64,000 nucleotides of DNA from Roseovarius sp. THAF27 (GTDB lineage: Bacteria > Pseudomonadota > Alphaproteobacteria > Rhodobacterales > Rhodobacteraceae). Location of the stretch: assembly GCF_009363655.1 (NCBI RefSeq), contig NZ_CP045393.1, positions 2,542,001-2,606,000 on the forward strand, in the 5' to 3' direction. Below, piece by piece: positions 36,879 through 46,891 of this stretch. Both the position numbers and the translations under genes were made by a program. The notes beneath the pieces are model-generated. The model was not told where the DNA came from and did not search any database. It worked only from the letters and a program-made list of their open reading frames with translations. Position 1 is the stretch's first letter, and each line of letters begins with the position of its first letter.

Positions 36879-37342
36879 TCGCCGGCCTCTTGTCCGGCCT
36901 CGTCGCCGGCCACGAACTTGGTGAGAAGCCCGATCAGGCTGACCGACCCCTGGGTGAACTCGATCTCGTCTCCGGCGGTGAAATAGAACGGCGACCCGCC
37001 GGGCATGATTTCCACGAAGTTGCCGCCCAGCAGCCCCTCGGAGCTGATCGCGAGCGCGCTGTCGTCGGGCACCTCGATATCCTCGCGCACCGTAAAGACG
37101 GCGCGGGCGCGGTAGGTTTCGGGATCGAGCTGCATGTCGATCACGCGCCCCACCTTGACCCCCGCGAGGCGCACATCGGTGCCCACGTCGATGCCGTCGG
37201 CGCTGCGGAAGCTGGCGCGCAGCTGGTATTCGGGGGCGGCGGCGGAAAAGCCGCTGACCTGTCCGGCATAGATCACGAAGGCGGCGGCGATGGCCAGGAC
37301 GGCCCCGCCGACGGCAACCTCGGTCAAGTTCTCGCTGGCCAT
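36875..37342 (-). CDS. mlaD: MlaD-type lipid-transport MCE protein
   Basis: A 155-residue MCE-domain protein. One N-terminal membrane helix ([19 protein letters not shown]) anchors it in the inner membrane and the MCE domain (about 39-118, [18 protein letters not shown]) faces the periplasm. In the Mla system it forms a hexamer that carries phospholipid between membranes. The other Mla genes are not adjacent here. It is translationally coupled to DUF2155. Confidence 0.92.
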   Translation of the reverse strand: MASENLTEVAVGGAVLAIAAAFVIYAGQVSGFSAAAPEYQLRASFRSADGIDVGTDVRLAGVKVGRVIDMQLDPETYRARAVFTVREDIEVPDDSALAISSEGLLGGNFVEIMPGGSPFYFTAGDEIEFTQGSVSLIGLLTKFVAGDEAGQEAGE

Positions 37343-37379
37343 GCGCGGCTCCTGGTTGAAAGCGTCCGGGGACGCCGGG

Positions 37380-37763
37380 TTACTCGGGGCTCCACGCCTC
37401 GTAGTCGCGCCGCTCGGCCGGTTCGGCCCGGCGGATCGAGCCCGCGGGGGCGTAGGCCAGCGCGGTGCCGGTGAGGTTTTCCTCGTGCGGCTTTTCCCAC
37501 GGCTTGCGCTTCAGCGGCGCCTCGGTGGGCGGCTCCTTGTAGGTGTGATGCAGCCAGCCATGCCATTCCGGGCTGACCCGGCTGGCCTCGGCCTCGCCGT
37601 TGAAGATTACCCAGCGGCGCTTGCCGTCGTCGGTCTGGTAGAAGATGTTGCCCTGATCGTCCTCACCGACCTTCACGCCCTTGCGCCGGGTGTGAATCAT
37701 CGTGTTCAAAGTGGCGCCGTTCCACCAGGTGACGGCGCGCAAAAGAGAGGTGAGCAGACCCAT
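37380..37763 (-). CDS. NDUFA12-type complex I accessory subunit
   Basis: A 127-residue protein similar to the mitochondrial complex I accessory subunit NDUFA12 (B17.2), found in alphaproteobacteria. I chose [16 protein letters not shown] (37763) as start, with GGAGG 6 bases before. [20 protein letters not shown] and [15 protein letters not shown] are the family core. It is upstream of mlaD on the same strand with a 37-base gap. Confidence 0.92.
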   Translation of the reverse strand: MGLLTSLLRAVTWWNGATLNTMIHTRRKGVKVGEDDQGNIFYQTDDGKRRWVIFNGEAEASRVSPEWHGWLHHTYKEPPTEAPLKRKPWEKPHEENLTGTALAYAPAGSIRRAEPAERRDYEAWSPE

Positions 37764-37930
37764 CATGATCCTCCGAAACGTCGCTGGTCCCGATATGCCG
37801 CAGATTGCCGCCAAGGTCCAGCCCGCAGGAGGCCGCGGCGGCCTCTATCCGCCAGTCCGGCGCCTTTTCCGGCAAGCCCGCGCGTGACGCGCCGCCGCGC
37901 TGCCGGCCTGGTCCCTGCCCGTGCAGGCCA

Positions 37931-38001
37931 GCATTTTCTTGCAAAGAAAATGCCCATGAAAATCGACAGGATTTTCATGGGCAAATTTTTCGAAAAATTT
38001 G
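37931..38001. terminator. Three AT-rich hairpins after clpX
   Basis: GCATTTTCTT/AAGAAAATGC (37931-37953), CCCATGAAAAT/ATTTTCATGGG (37953-37981) and the palindrome CAAATTTTTC/GAAAAATTTG (37982-38001). They begin 23 bases after the clpX stop. Type and arrangement match the arrays at 31303 and 54719. Confidence 0.75.
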
Positions 38002-38023
38002 TCCGCGCCGGGGCGGAGGGCGC

Positions 38024-39286
38024 TCAGCTGGCGCTGGCCTCTTCCTTCTTGGCGTCGGCATGCACCATCAGCGGCGCGGCTTCGGCGGTGACCGCTTCCT
38101 CGTTCACCACGACCTCCTCGACATTGTCCATGCCGGGCAGTTCGAACATCGTGTCGAGAAGGATATCCTCGAGAATCGAACGCAGGCCGCGCGCCCCGGT
38201 CTTGCGGGCGATCGCGCGCTTGGAAATCGCCGTCAGCGCGTCGTCGGTGAAGGTCAGCTCGACATTCTCCAGCTCGAACAGGCGCTGGTACTGCTTGACC
38301 AGCGCGTTCTTGGGCTGGGTCAGGATCGTGACCAGCGCATCCTCGTCCAGGTCTTCCAGCGTCGCGATGACCGGCAGGCGACCGACGAATTCCGGGATCA
38401 GGCCGAATTTCAGCAGGTCCTCGGGTTCGAGATCCTTGAAGACCTCGCCCACGTTGCGCTCATCCACGTTGCGCACGTCGGCGCCGAAGCCCATCGCGCT
38501 GCCCTTGCCGCGCTGGCTGATGATCTTGTCGAGGCCGGCGAAGGCGCCGCCGCAGATGAACAGGATGTTCGTGGTGTCCACCTGCAGGAATTCCTGCTGT
38601 GGATGCTTGCGCCCGCCTTGCGGCGGCACGGCGGCCACGGTGCCTTCCATCAGTTTCAGGAGCGCCTGCTGCACGCCCTCGCCCGACACGTCGCGGGTGA
38701 TCGAGGGGTTTTCCGACTTGCGGGTGATCTTGTCGACCTCGTCGATATAGACGATGCCGCGCTGCGCGCGTTCGACGTTGTACTCGGACGCCTGCAGCAG
38801 CTTGAGGATGATATTCTCGACATCCTCGCCCACATACCCGGCCTCGGTCAGCGTGGTGGCGTCGGCCATGGTGAAGGGCACGTCGAGGATCCGCGCAAGC
38901 GTCTGCGCCAGCAGCGTCTTGCCGCAGCCCGTGGGGCCGATCAGCAGGATGTTGGACTTCTGCAGTTCGATGTCGTTCTTGCCGGAATGGTTGAGGCGCT
39001 TGTAATGGTTGTGCACCGCGACCGACAACACGCGCTTCGCCGTCGCCTGGCCGATCACGTAATCGTCCAGCACATCGCAGATCTCGCGCGGGGTGGGCAC
39101 GCCATCCGTCGCCTTCAGACCGGCGGTCTTGGTTTCCTCGCGGATGATGTCCATGCACAGTTCAACGCATTCGTCGCAGATGAAAACCGTGGGACCCGCG
39201 ATCAGCTTTCGGACCTCGTGCTGGCTCTTGCCGCAGAAACTGCAGTAGAGCGTGTTCTTGCTGTCGCCACCGGAGTTGTTCGCCAT
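38024..39286 (-). CDS. clpX: ATP-dependent Clp protease ATPase ClpX
   Basis: A 420-residue AAA+ unfoldase that feeds ClpP. The N-terminal zinc finger has four Cys (YCSFCGKS and [10 protein letters not shown]). Walker A is IGPTGCGKT, the pore loop GYVGEDVEN, Walker [10 protein letters not shown], and the ClpP-docking loop [10 protein letters not shown]. Length is usual. It lies 192 bases downstream of clpP on the same strand. The gap holds no clear gene. Confidence 0.98.
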   Translation of the reverse strand: MANNSGGDSKNTLYCSFCGKSQHEVRKLIAGPTVFICDECVELCMDIIREETKTAGLKATDGVPTPREICDVLDDYVIGQATAKRVLSVAVHNHYKRLNHSGKNDIELQKSNILLIGPTGCGKTLLAQTLARILDVPFTMADATTLTEAGYVGEDVENIILKLLQASEYNVERAQRGIVYIDEVDKITRKSENPSITRDVSGEGVQQALLKLMEGTVAAVPPQGGRKHPQQEFLQVDTTNILFICGGAFAGLDKIISQRGKGSAMGFGADVRNVDERNVGEVFKDLEPEDLLKFGLIPEFVGRLPVIATLEDLDEDALVTILTQPKNALVKQYQRLFELENVELTFTDDALTAISKRAIARKTGARGLRSILEDILLDTMFELPGMDNVEEVVVNEEAVTAEAAPLMVHADAKKEEASAS

Positions 39287-39478
39287 TCTTGCACCTTTCG
39301 GCGTCCTGCGCCGTATGTCAGACCCATCATGTGCGCCACCCTGAATGGGTGAGGCCGGTTCATCCGGCCCTAGCGCGGGTCGCTAGTTTCACGTCCGTTT
39401 GAGGCAGCTTAGGGCAGAGCGTTTGGCACCTCAATGTCAAAATCGCCCCTGCCCCCTCGCGTGCCGCGGATGCGCGGA

Positions 39479-40111
39479 TCAGCTGTCGTCTTCGTCGCCT
39501 TTCGCCCGGTTTTCCACGATTTCGTCGATCAGACCCCAGTCCTTGGCCTGCTCGGGAGACATGAAGTTGTCGCGCTCCAGCGCCTCCTCGACCTTTTTCA
39601 GCGATTGTCCGGTGTGTTTTACGTAAATTTCGTTAAGACGCCGTTTCAGCTTCAGCGTTTCCTCGGCGTGGATCATGATGTCCGTCGCCTGGCCCTGGTA
39701 GCCGCCCGACGGCTGGTGAACCATGATTCGGCTGTTGGGCAGCGAAAAGCGCATCCCCGCAGCACCCGCCGTCAACAGCAGACTGCCCATGCTTGCGGCC
39801 TGGCCGATGACCAGCGTGCTGACCTTGGGCTTGATGTACTGCATGGTGTCGTAGATCGACAGGCCCGATGTAACAACGCCGCCGGGGCTGTTGATATACA
39901 TCGAGATTTCCTTGGAGGGATTCTCGGCCTCGAGGTGCAGAAGCTGCGCCACGATCAGGCTGGACATGCCGTCATGCACCGGGCCGTTGACGAAGATGAT
40001 CCGCTCCTTCAGCAGGCGCGAGAAGATGTCGTAGGCGCGTTCGCCGCGGCTGGTCTGCTCGACCACCATGGGGACGAGCGTGTTCATGTAGGTTTCCATC
40101 GGGTCTGTCAT
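39479..40111 (-). CDS. clpP: ATP-dependent Clp protease proteolytic subunit ClpP
   Basis: A 210-residue serine protease subunit. The catalytic Ser is in [12 protein letters not shown] (about 104), the His in IMVHQPSGG (about 129) and the Asp in the helix that follows. The N-terminal axial-loop region ([20 protein letters not shown]) is intact. It partners with ClpX and, with Aat, fits an N-degron degradation route if a ClpS/ClpA pair exists elsewhere. Confidence 0.98.
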   Translation of the reverse strand: MTDPMETYMNTLVPMVVEQTSRGERAYDIFSRLLKERIIFVNGPVHDGMSSLIVAQLLHLEAENPSKEISMYINSPGGVVTSGLSIYDTMQYIKPKVSTLVIGQAASMGSLLLTAGAAGMRFSLPNSRIMVHQPSGGYQGQATDIMIHAEETLKLKRRLNEIYVKHTGQSLKKVEEALERDNFMSPEQAKDWGLIDEIVENRAKGDEDDS

Positions 40112-40479
40112 GTTGCCTGCCTCTTGATGCGCATGGTCCGGGCCGTGGATCGGCCCGCGTCGCAGTGAACCTTATGCGTGGGCCGGGGGGGCTTCAAGAG
40201 CGGCCGGCGATTTTCGCGCGCGCTGTTCCCAGCCACGGGCCGTCGCCGGTCAGACACCGTCATGGTGAAGAATTCGTTAAGTTTTGCAGGGGTTTTGACC
40301 GTTTTCGCCCCGCTGCGCGCTGCGACAAAAAATATCCCGCTATGTCAATCTGGCGCATTGCTCATCCTTGCGGGGCATTCTAGAACCGTTCTCGTGTTGC
40401 GGGACACGCTGCGGAGGAGTCTGACCGACCCTTTGCCAACAGGTGTCCTTCGTATAAACGACCAGCAGGAGGCACCCAG
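40112..40479. other. Divergent promoter region between clpP and ctaD
   Basis: These 368 bases separate divergent clpP and ctaD. I find no supported small gene and cannot assign a specific promoter box. The ctaD start has a good CAGGAGG ribosome-binding site at about 40466-40472. Confidence 0.4.
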
Positions 40480-42156
40480 ATGGCAGACGCAGCCATTCAC
40501 GGCCACGGACATGACGACAACCGCGGGTTCTTCACCCGCTGGTTCATGTCGACAAACCACAAGGATATCGGGATTCTCTACCTGATCACGTCGGCATTCG
40601 TCGGCCTGATCTCGGTGGCGTTCACCGTCTACATGCGGCTCGAACTGATGGAGCCGGGCGTTCAGTACATGTGCATGGAAGGCGCGCGGTTCACCGCGGC
40701 GGCCGCCGGCGAATGTACCCCGAACGGGCACCTGTGGAACGTCATGATCACCTATCACGGGGTTCTGATGATGTTCTTCGTGGTGATCCCCGCCCTCTTC
40801 GGCGGCTTCGGCAACTACTTCATGCCGTTGCAGATCGGCGCGCCGGACATGGCGTTCCCGCGTCTGAACAACCTCAGCTTCTGGCTTTATGTCACCGGCA
40901 CGTCGCTGGGTGTCGCCTCGCTTCTGGCGCCGGGCGGCAACGGGCAGCTTGGCTCGGGCGTGGGCTGGGTGCTTTACCCGCCGCTCTCGACCAACGAGGC
41001 GGGCATGTCGATGGACCTGGCGATCTTTGCCGTGCACGTGTCGGGCGCAAGCTCGATCCTGGGCGCGATCAACATGATCACCACGTTCCTGAACATGCGC
41101 GCACCGGGCATGACGCTGTTCAAGGTGCCGCTGTTCTCATGGTCGATCTTCGTCACCGCGTGGCTGATCCTGCTGTCGCTGCCGGTTCTGGCGGGCGCCA
41201 TCACCATGCTGCTGACCGACCGGAACTTCGGCACGACCTTCTTCGACCCGGCAGGCGGCGGTGACCCGGTGCTTTACCAGCACATCCTGTGGTTCTTCGG
41301 CCACCCCGAGGTCTACATCATCATCCTGCCCGGCTTCGGCATCATCAGCCACGTCATCGCGACCTTCGCGCGCAAGCCGATCTTCGGCTACCTGCCGATG
41401 GTCTGGGCGCTGATCGCCATCGGCTTCCTCGGCTTCGTCGTGTGGGCGCACCACATGTACACCGTGGGCATGTCGCTGACCCAGCAGTCCTACTTCATGC
41501 TGGCCACGATGGTCATCGCGGTGCCGACGGGCGTGAAGGTGTTCAGCTGGATCGCCACCATGTGGGGCGGCGCGATCGAGTTCAAGACGCCGATGCTCTG
41601 GGCGTTCGGCTTCCTGTTCCTGTTCACCGTGGGCGGCGTCACCGGCATCGTCCTTTCCCAGGCGGGCATCGACCGGGCGTACCATGACACCTACTACGTG
41701 GTGGCGCACTTCCACTACGTGATGTCGCTGGGCGCCGTCTTCGCCATCTTCGCGGGGGTTTACTTCTACTTCCCCAAGATGACCGGGCGGATGTACCCCG
41801 AATGGGCCGGCAAGCTGCACTTCTGGGCGATGTTCATCGGTGCGAACCTGACCTTCTTCCCGCAGCACTTCCTGGGACGTCAGGGGATGCCCCGCCGTTA
41901 CATCGACTACCCCGAGGCTTTCGCGGTCTGGAACTACTGGTCGTCCATCGGTGCCTTCCTGTCCTTCGCTTCGTTCATCTTCTTCTTCGGTGTGATCGCC
42001 TACTCGCTGTTCCGCGGCGCACGCGTGACGCAGAACAACCCGTGGAACGAATATGCCGACACGCTGGAATGGACCCTGCCCTGCCCGCCGCCCGAACACA
42101 CGTTCGAGCAGCTGCCCAAGCGGGAAGACTGGGACAAGCAGCCCGCGCACCACTAG
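40480..42156 (+). CDS. ctaD: Cytochrome c oxidase subunit I (aa3 type)
   Basis: A 558-residue haem-copper oxidase catalytic subunit with 12 membrane helices. Haem a ligands are His in [10 protein letters not shown] and the second His in VVAHFHYVM; the first His of the latter binds haem a3. CuB ligands are GHPEVY (with the cross-linked Tyr) and WAHHMY. The K channel Lys is in [10 protein letters not shown], and [11 protein letters not shown] holds the D channel entrance. It stands apart from a ctaCBGE operon, as in Paracoccus and Rhodobacter. Confidence 0.97.
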   Translation: MADAAIHGHGHDDNRGFFTRWFMSTNHKDIGILYLITSAFVGLISVAFTVYMRLELMEPGVQYMCMEGARFTAAAAGECTPNGHLWNVMITYHGVLMMFFVVIPALFGGFGNYFMPLQIGAPDMAFPRLNNLSFWLYVTGTSLGVASLLAPGGNGQLGSGVGWVLYPPLSTNEAGMSMDLAIFAVHVSGASSILGAINMITTFLNMRAPGMTLFKVPLFSWSIFVTAWLILLSLPVLAGAITMLLTDRNFGTTFFDPAGGGDPVLYQHILWFFGHPEVYIIILPGFGIISHVIATFARKPIFGYLPMVWALIAIGFLGFVVWAHHMYTVGMSLTQQSYFMLATMVIAVPTGVKVFSWIATMWGGAIEFKTPMLWAFGFLFLFTVGGVTGIVLSQAGIDRAYHDTYYVVAHFHYVMSLGAVFAIFAGVYFYFPKMTGRMYPEWAGKLHFWAMFIGANLTFFPQHFLGRQGMPRRYIDYPEAFAVWNYWSSIGAFLSFASFIFFFGVIAYSLFRGARVTQNNPWNEYADTLEWTLPCPPPEHTFEQLPKREDWDKQPAHH

Positions 42157-42184
42157 GCGGCGGCTGTCCAGCCTGAACCTTTCG

Positions 42185-42219
42185 ACAGGCCCCGGAGCGA
42201 TCCGGGGCCTGTTTCGTTC
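42185..42219 (+). terminator. Terminator after ctaD
   Basis: A 12-base-pair stem (ACAGGCCCCGGA/TCCGGGGCCTGT, loop GCGA) followed by TTCGTTC, 29 bases after the ctaD stop. Confidence 0.8.
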
Positions 42220-42236
42220 AAGAGAGGCGTGCCGGG

Positions 42237-42788
42237 ATGATCTATCTTGCCTGCATACTGGTGATCGTGATCGGCGGCAGCGTGCTGCACCGCCGCCGCG
42301 CCGCGCCTTGGCGACTATACGCGTTCGGGGTCGAGATCTACCTGCTACTCTGCGTGGCAAGCCTCGCGCTCTCGCGTTTCGCACCCCAGCTGATCTGGGG
42401 GTTTCCGTTCGGCCGCGGCGGCGGCGCGACCGGGTGGCGCGGCGGCGGCGCGCCGGTCTTCGAGGTCTTCGTCGCACCGCTGATCGCGGTTCTTCTGGCC
42501 CTGGTGGGTCCTGCGCTCGTCTGTGCCCTCATGTGGTGGCAGCAGCGCCTGGGCGCCATGCTCTACCCGTCTGCGACGCGCTGGCTTTTCTGGCCGGTCG
42601 TGGCGGGGTTGGTGCTGGTTCCCGGCGTGGTGACGCTGGTGCTGGTCAATGGCGGGGCGCAGGCCGCCGATCCGTCCGCGGTGGCGGGGCTGGGCCGGGT
42701 GGCCCGCCTGATCGGCGAGGCCGCCCTTGTCGCGCTTGCCGCGCTGACCGTCTGGTCGTATCTGCGCCACCGTCTCAGCCGCCGCTGA
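42237..42788 (+). CDS. Membrane protein, unknown
   Basis: A 183-residue membrane protein with about five hydrophobic segments (residues 2-14, 28-45, 74-98, 118-138 and 158-175) and a Gly/Arg-rich loop (GFPFGRGGGATGWRGGG). I do not recognise a family. It starts just after the ctaD terminator, so it is probably a separate unit. Confidence 0.65.
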   Translation: MIYLACILVIVIGGSVLHRRRAAPWRLYAFGVEIYLLLCVASLALSRFAPQLIWGFPFGRGGGATGWRGGGAPVFEVFVAPLIAVLLALVGPALVCALMWWQQRLGAMLYPSATRWLFWPVVAGLVLVPGVVTLVLVNGGAQAADPSAVAGLGRVARLIGEAALVALAALTVWSYLRHRLSRR

Positions 42789-42927
42789 GCGGCAAGACGG
42801 CGACGAACCCGGTGCCGTCACAAAAGTTTAACGCATTCGCTGCGCCCCTGTTACGCAAAACCCGCTCTTTTCAGGACCAGACCGCGTTGCTGCGACGCGG
42901 ATTTCGCCTGCAAAGAGGATTTCAACG

Positions 42928-45393
42928 ATGTTTTCCAAATACGATTTCGGCACGCCGTGGGGCCACCGCGGCCATTCCTGGAAAGACAAGTTTCCCGGCT
43001 TCTGGGACTGGTGCAATCCGCGCGACGACGACGCCCCCACCTCGCCCCCAACCGCATCCGATGACGTTGCGCGCGTCGTGGGCCGCAAGGCAAAGCTCGA
43101 TCTTCTGGCCAACGACCTGCCCGGCGAAGACGGCGACGCCGACGACCTGTTCATCTCCGAGATCAACGGCAAGACCGTCGGCAACCGCAAGTTCTTCCTG
43201 CTGAAGGACGAGGAGTCCGGTGTCGCCGAAGGGTTTCTCAAGATCAAGGCGGACGGCACGGTCAAGGTGAAAGCCTTCCCGTGGTTCGACGGCGAGCTTG
43301 ATTTCACCTACCGGGTCTCGGACGGAGAGACCGAGAGCGACGAGGCGCAGGTCACGGTCGAGATGCTTGGCCGCAAGGAGACGTTCACGCTCAACCTGCT
43401 GCATTTTGCCGACCAGGAAGCCGGCGCCGCCGCCGTGGCGGACGCGCCCAACTTCTCGGGTGTGCTGAACGCGCTGCGCGACGAGGACGTGGGCGCCGAC
43501 GCGACGCTCACGCTTTCCTCGGGAGACGCTTTCATTCCGGGCCTGTTCTATGACGCTTCGGCGGCGGTGTTCGGCTCGGCCGGGATCGCCGATGTCCAGA
43601 TCCAGAACGAGCTGGGTGTACAGGCGGTGGCCCTGGGCAACCACGAGTTCGACTTCGGCACCGCCACGCTTGCCGGTCTGATTTCCGGCGACGCGGCGGG
43701 AGACTTCGCCGCCCTGTCGGGCACCGACCTCGACGGCATGGATTTCGCGGGGGCGCTCTTCCCTTACTTGTCGGGCAACCTCGACTTTTCCACCGACGAA
43801 AACCTCGCGCCGCTGGCGGTCGAGGGCGGGCAGGCCCCGCAGGCGGGCGTCGTGACCTCCTCGACCGTGATTGAACAGGACGGCGAACGCTTCGGCGTCA
43901 TCGGGGCCACCACCCCGACGCTCGGCTCGATCTCGTCGCCGGGTGGCGTGGGCATCGCCCCGGGCTGGGCCGGCACCGAGCCGACCGAGGCCGAGCTGGA
44001 CGCGCTGGCCGCCACGATCCAGGCCGAGGTCGACGCCCTGCTGGACGCGAACCCCACGATGGACAAGGTGATCCTGCTGGCGCACATGCAGCAGATCGAC
44101 ATCGAGTTCGCGCTGGCCGAACGTCTGTCGGACGTGGATATCATCGTCGCCGGCGGCTCGAACACGCGGCTTTTCGACGACAATGACCGTGCCCGCGACG
44201 GCGACAGCGACCAGGGCCAGTACCCGGCCTTCATCGACAACGCCGGCGGCACCACCACCGCGGTCGTCAACACGGATGGCAGCTACAAATACGTGGGGCG
44301 CCTGGTGATCGAGTTCGACGCATATGGCAACATCATCCCCGAAAGCTATGACGCGGATGTCTCGGGCGCTTACGCCACAGACGACCAGGGCGTGGCGGAG
44401 CTGGATGCCGAAGGTCTGATCGACCCCGAGATCCAGGCCATCGCCGACGCGATCCAGGACCAGATCCTGGCGACCGAAGGCAATGTCTTCGGCATTTCGG
44501 ACGTCTTCATGAACGGCAACCGCTCGGGCACCGGCGCGGGCGACGACCCCGATGGCGTGCGCACCCAGGAAACCAACCTGGGCAACCTGACGGCGGACGC
44601 GAACCTGGACTATGCCAACGAGATCCAGTCGGACACCGAGGTGTGGGTGTCGATCAAGAACGGCGGCGGCATCCGGGCCTCGATCGGGCAGACGGTGGTG
44701 CCCGCCGGCGGAAGCGAGCCGGTGCGCGGCGTGAACGAGCAGATCCTCGACGGCGACGGCAACGTGGTGAAACCGACGGGCGGCATCAGCCAGAACGACA
44801 TCCAGACCACGCTCGCGTTCAACAACGACCTCGTCGTCGGCCAGCTGAGCGCGACCGAGCTGGTGGCGGTACTGGAGCACGGCGTGGCCGCCCTGCCCGG
44901 CGTGGCGGGCCAGTTCATCCAGGTGGCGGGCGTAGAGTTCAGCTTTGACCCCGATGCGCCCGCCGGCGCGCGGATCGACGACGCGGCCTTCGTCGACCCC
45001 GACACCGGCGAGATCCGGGCGGTGCTGGTGGATGACGGCGTCATCGTGAACCCCGACCAGGAATACGGCGTGGTGACGCTGGGCTTCCTGGCCGCGCCGC
45101 GGTTCGACGACGACGGCAGTTTCATCGGCGGCGGTGACGGCTATCCCTTCCCCGAGGATTTCGACTTTACCGCCCTCGAAGTGGAAGGCGTGCAGACCGG
45201 CGATGCGACCTTCGCCGATGACGGCACCGAGCAGGACGCGCTTGCCGAGTACCTGCTGGACAACCACAACACCGCCGCCACAGCCTTTGCCCAGGCCGAT
45301 ACCGGGCCGGACATGGACACGCGCATTCAGAACCTCGCCTTCCAGGACGGCGCTGCGCTGGATGCGGCCGTGGACGACTTCCTGTTCGTCTGA
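42928..45393 (+). CDS. Large UshA-like metallophosphatase, probable type I secretion
   Basis: An 821-residue acidic protein. No signal peptide is seen, and the C-terminus (DAAVDDFLFV) is acidic with hydrophobic last residues, as in type I secreted proteins. Residues about 30-145 look like a cadherin/VCBS-type domain (LLANDLPGEDGDADD, FTYRVSDGETESDEAQVTV). Then a calcineurin-like domain with LSSGDAFIPG and ALGNHEFDFG, followed by a 5'-nucleotidase C-terminal domain (IKNGGGIRASI, TTLAFNNDL, GFLAAPRFDDDG). Two metal motifs are altered (LLHFADQEAG, VAGGSNTRLF). The ATG has AGAGGA upstream. Confidence 0.83.
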   Translation: MFSKYDFGTPWGHRGHSWKDKFPGFWDWCNPRDDDAPTSPPTASDDVARVVGRKAKLDLLANDLPGEDGDADDLFISEINGKTVGNRKFFLLKDEESGVAEGFLKIKADGTVKVKAFPWFDGELDFTYRVSDGETESDEAQVTVEMLGRKETFTLNLLHFADQEAGAAAVADAPNFSGVLNALRDEDVGADATLTLSSGDAFIPGLFYDASAAVFGSAGIADVQIQNELGVQAVALGNHEFDFGTATLAGLISGDAAGDFAALSGTDLDGMDFAGALFPYLSGNLDFSTDENLAPLAVEGGQAPQAGVVTSSTVIEQDGERFGVIGATTPTLGSISSPGGVGIAPGWAGTEPTEAELDALAATIQAEVDALLDANPTMDKVILLAHMQQIDIEFALAERLSDVDIIVAGGSNTRLFDDNDRARDGDSDQGQYPAFIDNAGGTTTAVVNTDGSYKYVGRLVIEFDAYGNIIPESYDADVSGAYATDDQGVAELDAEGLIDPEIQAIADAIQDQILATEGNVFGISDVFMNGNRSGTGAGDDPDGVRTQETNLGNLTADANLDYANEIQSDTEVWVSIKNGGGIRASIGQTVVPAGGSEPVRGVNEQILDGDGNVVKPTGGISQNDIQTTLAFNNDLVVGQLSATELVAVLEHGVAALPGVAGQFIQVAGVEFSFDPDAPAGARIDDAAFVDPDTGEIRAVLVDDGVIVNPDQEYGVVTLGFLAAPRFDDDGSFIGGGDGYPFPEDFDFTALEVEGVQTGDATFADDGTEQDALAEYLLDNHNTAATAFAQADTGPDMDTRIQNLAFQDGAALDAAVDDFLFV

Positions 45394-45413
45394 TCTGGCG
45401 CCACGCAGGAAAG

Positions 45414-45446
45414 AAGGCCCCGGCGCGGTCCGGGGCCTTTGCTTTT
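45414..45446 (+). terminator. Terminator after UshA-like gene
   Basis: AAGGCCCCGG/CCGGGGCCTT stem (45414-45439, 6-base loop) followed by TGCTTTTC, 20 bases after the stop. Confidence 0.85.
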
Positions 45447-45528
45447 CGTGGTGCAAATAAGCGGTCTGGGCTAGAAGTGAAACGTCCTCTTCCAGCCCTT
45501 TGAGGACAAGTGTGATCAATAGCCTTTA

Positions 45529-45680
45529 GCGCCATTGACGGGCCGCGGCGCGGCGAGCCAACGGCGGTTCGGCGGCGCTTTATCCAAGCCAAACCCGAAA
45601 CAGAATTGAACGATGCACCGAACATCAACCAATCGCCGGGCCGTGGGGACGGCCCGTCGATGGCGCGGGGCCTGCGGCCT
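45529..45680 (-). repeat. Dispersed ~150-bp repeat, copy D (reverse)
   Basis: The reverse complement aligns with copy A from its GC-rich head (GGGCCG..CCC..GGC), through GATT, CGTTC, CGG.TTTGGC and ATAAAG, to CGTTGG.TCGCCGC.CCGCGGCCCGTC at the end. It lies in a gap of about 750 bases (45394-46151), 105 bases from copy B and in opposite orientation. Confidence 0.7.
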
Positions 45681-45784
45681 TAATCCGCGCTGGTGCTGTA
45701 GATCGAACGTCTTTTATGTCCGGTCGCCAACACGGAATGTCGGGATCGAATCCCTTTCAAGACACCGGTGTCGCGCCTTTAGCC

Positions 45785-45945
45785 GGTGAACAGCCGCGAA
45801 GCGGCCCGGCGATCGTCAGCCCCTCCCGTGGGCTGGCGATGTGGCAGGCGCTGGGTGAAACGATCATTCCGAGGCTGTATGTGGCTGGCATAAAATGCTT
45901 CAGAATTGCCGTCGGATCGCCACCCCAGGGGCTGACGCTCGCCTC
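45785..45945 (+). repeat. Dispersed ~150-bp repeat, copy B
   Basis: It contains CCCGGCGATCGTCAG with the dyad partner CTGGCGATGTGGCAG, then ATAAAATGCTTCAGAATTG and GTCGGATCGCC, matching copy A at the same spacing. No coding function is apparent. Confidence 0.7.
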
Positions 45946-46012
45946 CGTTGGGAATGGCAGCAACGATGCCTTCTTCATCTTCACGCCACGGCCCGCCGCT
46001 CGTCGCCCACAC

Positions 46013-46070
46013 ATCCCGGACGTGATCCGGGATCCCATGGCCCAGAGATCCTCGGGTCAGGCCCGAGGAT
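46013..46070. repeat. Paired hairpins beside repeat copy B
   Basis: ATCCCGGA/TCCGGGAT (46013-46033) then ATCCTCGGG/CCCGAGGAT (46048-46070), the same pair in the same order as at 13568-13626. Confidence 0.75.
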
Positions 46071-46098
46071 GATTCCGCGCGATGCGGCGGATTTACAT

Positions 46099-46120
46099 TT
46101 ATCATGATATATACCATGAT
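46099..46120. promoter_or_regulatory. Candidate MarR operator
   Basis: TATCATG (46099-46105) and CATGATA (46114-46120) form a perfect inverted repeat separated by 8 AT-rich bases, 32 bases before the ABM gene. It is the only strong dyad in the promoter of the operon that encodes the MarR protein, which fits autorepression. Confidence 0.55.
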
Positions 46121-46151
46121 AGTAATACGACGGAATCAAAGGAGACGCCCC

Positions 46152-46439
46152 ATGTCCCTCAGCATTTTCGCCACCATCCACCCCAAGCCAGACTGCCTGA
46201 TCGAGGCTCGCGACGCCATCCTCGGTATCCTGTCCGAGACCCGCGCCGAAGCGGGCTGCCAGCATTTCACCCTGCACCGCAACGTCGACAGCGACACCCT
46301 GCACTTGACCGAGATCTGGGACAATCGGGCCGCCTTCGACGCGCATCACGGGCAGGCTTACACCCGCGCGGTGTTCGAACGGTACGAGCATCTCTTGGCC
46401 GCGCCGGTCGAACTGACCTTCATGCACCCTCTGGCCTGA
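46152..46439 (+). CDS. Antibiotic biosynthesis monooxygenase-domain protein
   Basis: A 95-residue ABM/YgiN-like protein; start at 46152 with AAAGGAG upstream. SIFATIHPKPDCLIEAR, AGCQHFTLHRNVDS and LTEIWDNRAAFDAH are the dimeric alpha-beta barrel pattern. Relatives oxidise quinols or aromatic compounds without cofactor. It heads a three-gene operon with a MarR regulator, a layout common for quinone or electrophile response. Confidence 0.87.
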   Translation: MSLSIFATIHPKPDCLIEARDAILGILSETRAEAGCQHFTLHRNVDSDTLHLTEIWDNRAAFDAHHGQAYTRAVFERYEHLLAAPVELTFMHPLA

Positions 46440-46450
46440 AAGCCCGTCCC

Positions 46451-46891
46451 ATGTTCTTTCTCAAGGACCTGCCCACGCGGCGCATGATCGAAAGCTATTC
46501 CGGTCATTACGACACAAACCCGGAGACGATCCGCGAGGGGCTGACCCTGCTGCGGCGGGCCAGCCTGCTGATCCGCCGGCTGGATGCCTATTTCGCGCGG
46601 CACGGGCTGTCGCAGCTGCGATTTCTGTTCCTGATCGTGATCGACCGCGAGGAAGACCGCGACAGCCTGACGGTGGGCGAAATCACCGAGCGGCTGGATG
46701 TCTCCGGCCCGGTGGTTGCGCGCACCCTGCGGACGCTGCTGGACGACGGGTTGGTGACCAAGACCACGGACGAAGACGACAGCCGCCTCCGCCATATCGC
46801 CCTGACGCCCGAGGGGCGGGACAGGCTGACGGCCGTCCTGCCCGGCTATTTCCGGATCATCGCGGACGAGATGGAGGGCGAAGGTCCATGA
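46451..46891 (+). CDS. MarR-family regulator
   Basis: A 146-residue winged-helix regulator (start MFFLKDLPTRR at 46451). The recognition part is EITERLDVSGPVVARTLRTL and the wing KTTDEDDSRLRHIALT. It is encoded 11 bases after the ABM gene and probably controls the operon through the dyad at 46099-46120. The ligand may be a quinone or phenolic compound, by analogy only. Confidence 0.87.
   Translation: MFFLKDLPTRRMIESYSGHYDTNPETIREGLTLLRRASLLIRRLDAYFARHGLSQLRFLFLIVIDREEDRDSLTVGEITERLDVSGPVVARTLRTLLDDGLVTKTTDEDDSRLRHIALTPEGRDRLTAVLPGYFRIIADEMEGEGP

Noticed and set aside
42922..45519. 865-codon open frame on the minus strand opposite the UshA-like gene
   Set aside because: It mirrors the GC-rich codon pattern of the real gene, has no domains, is His/Val/Gly-skewed, and lies wholly opposite a protein with clear motifs.
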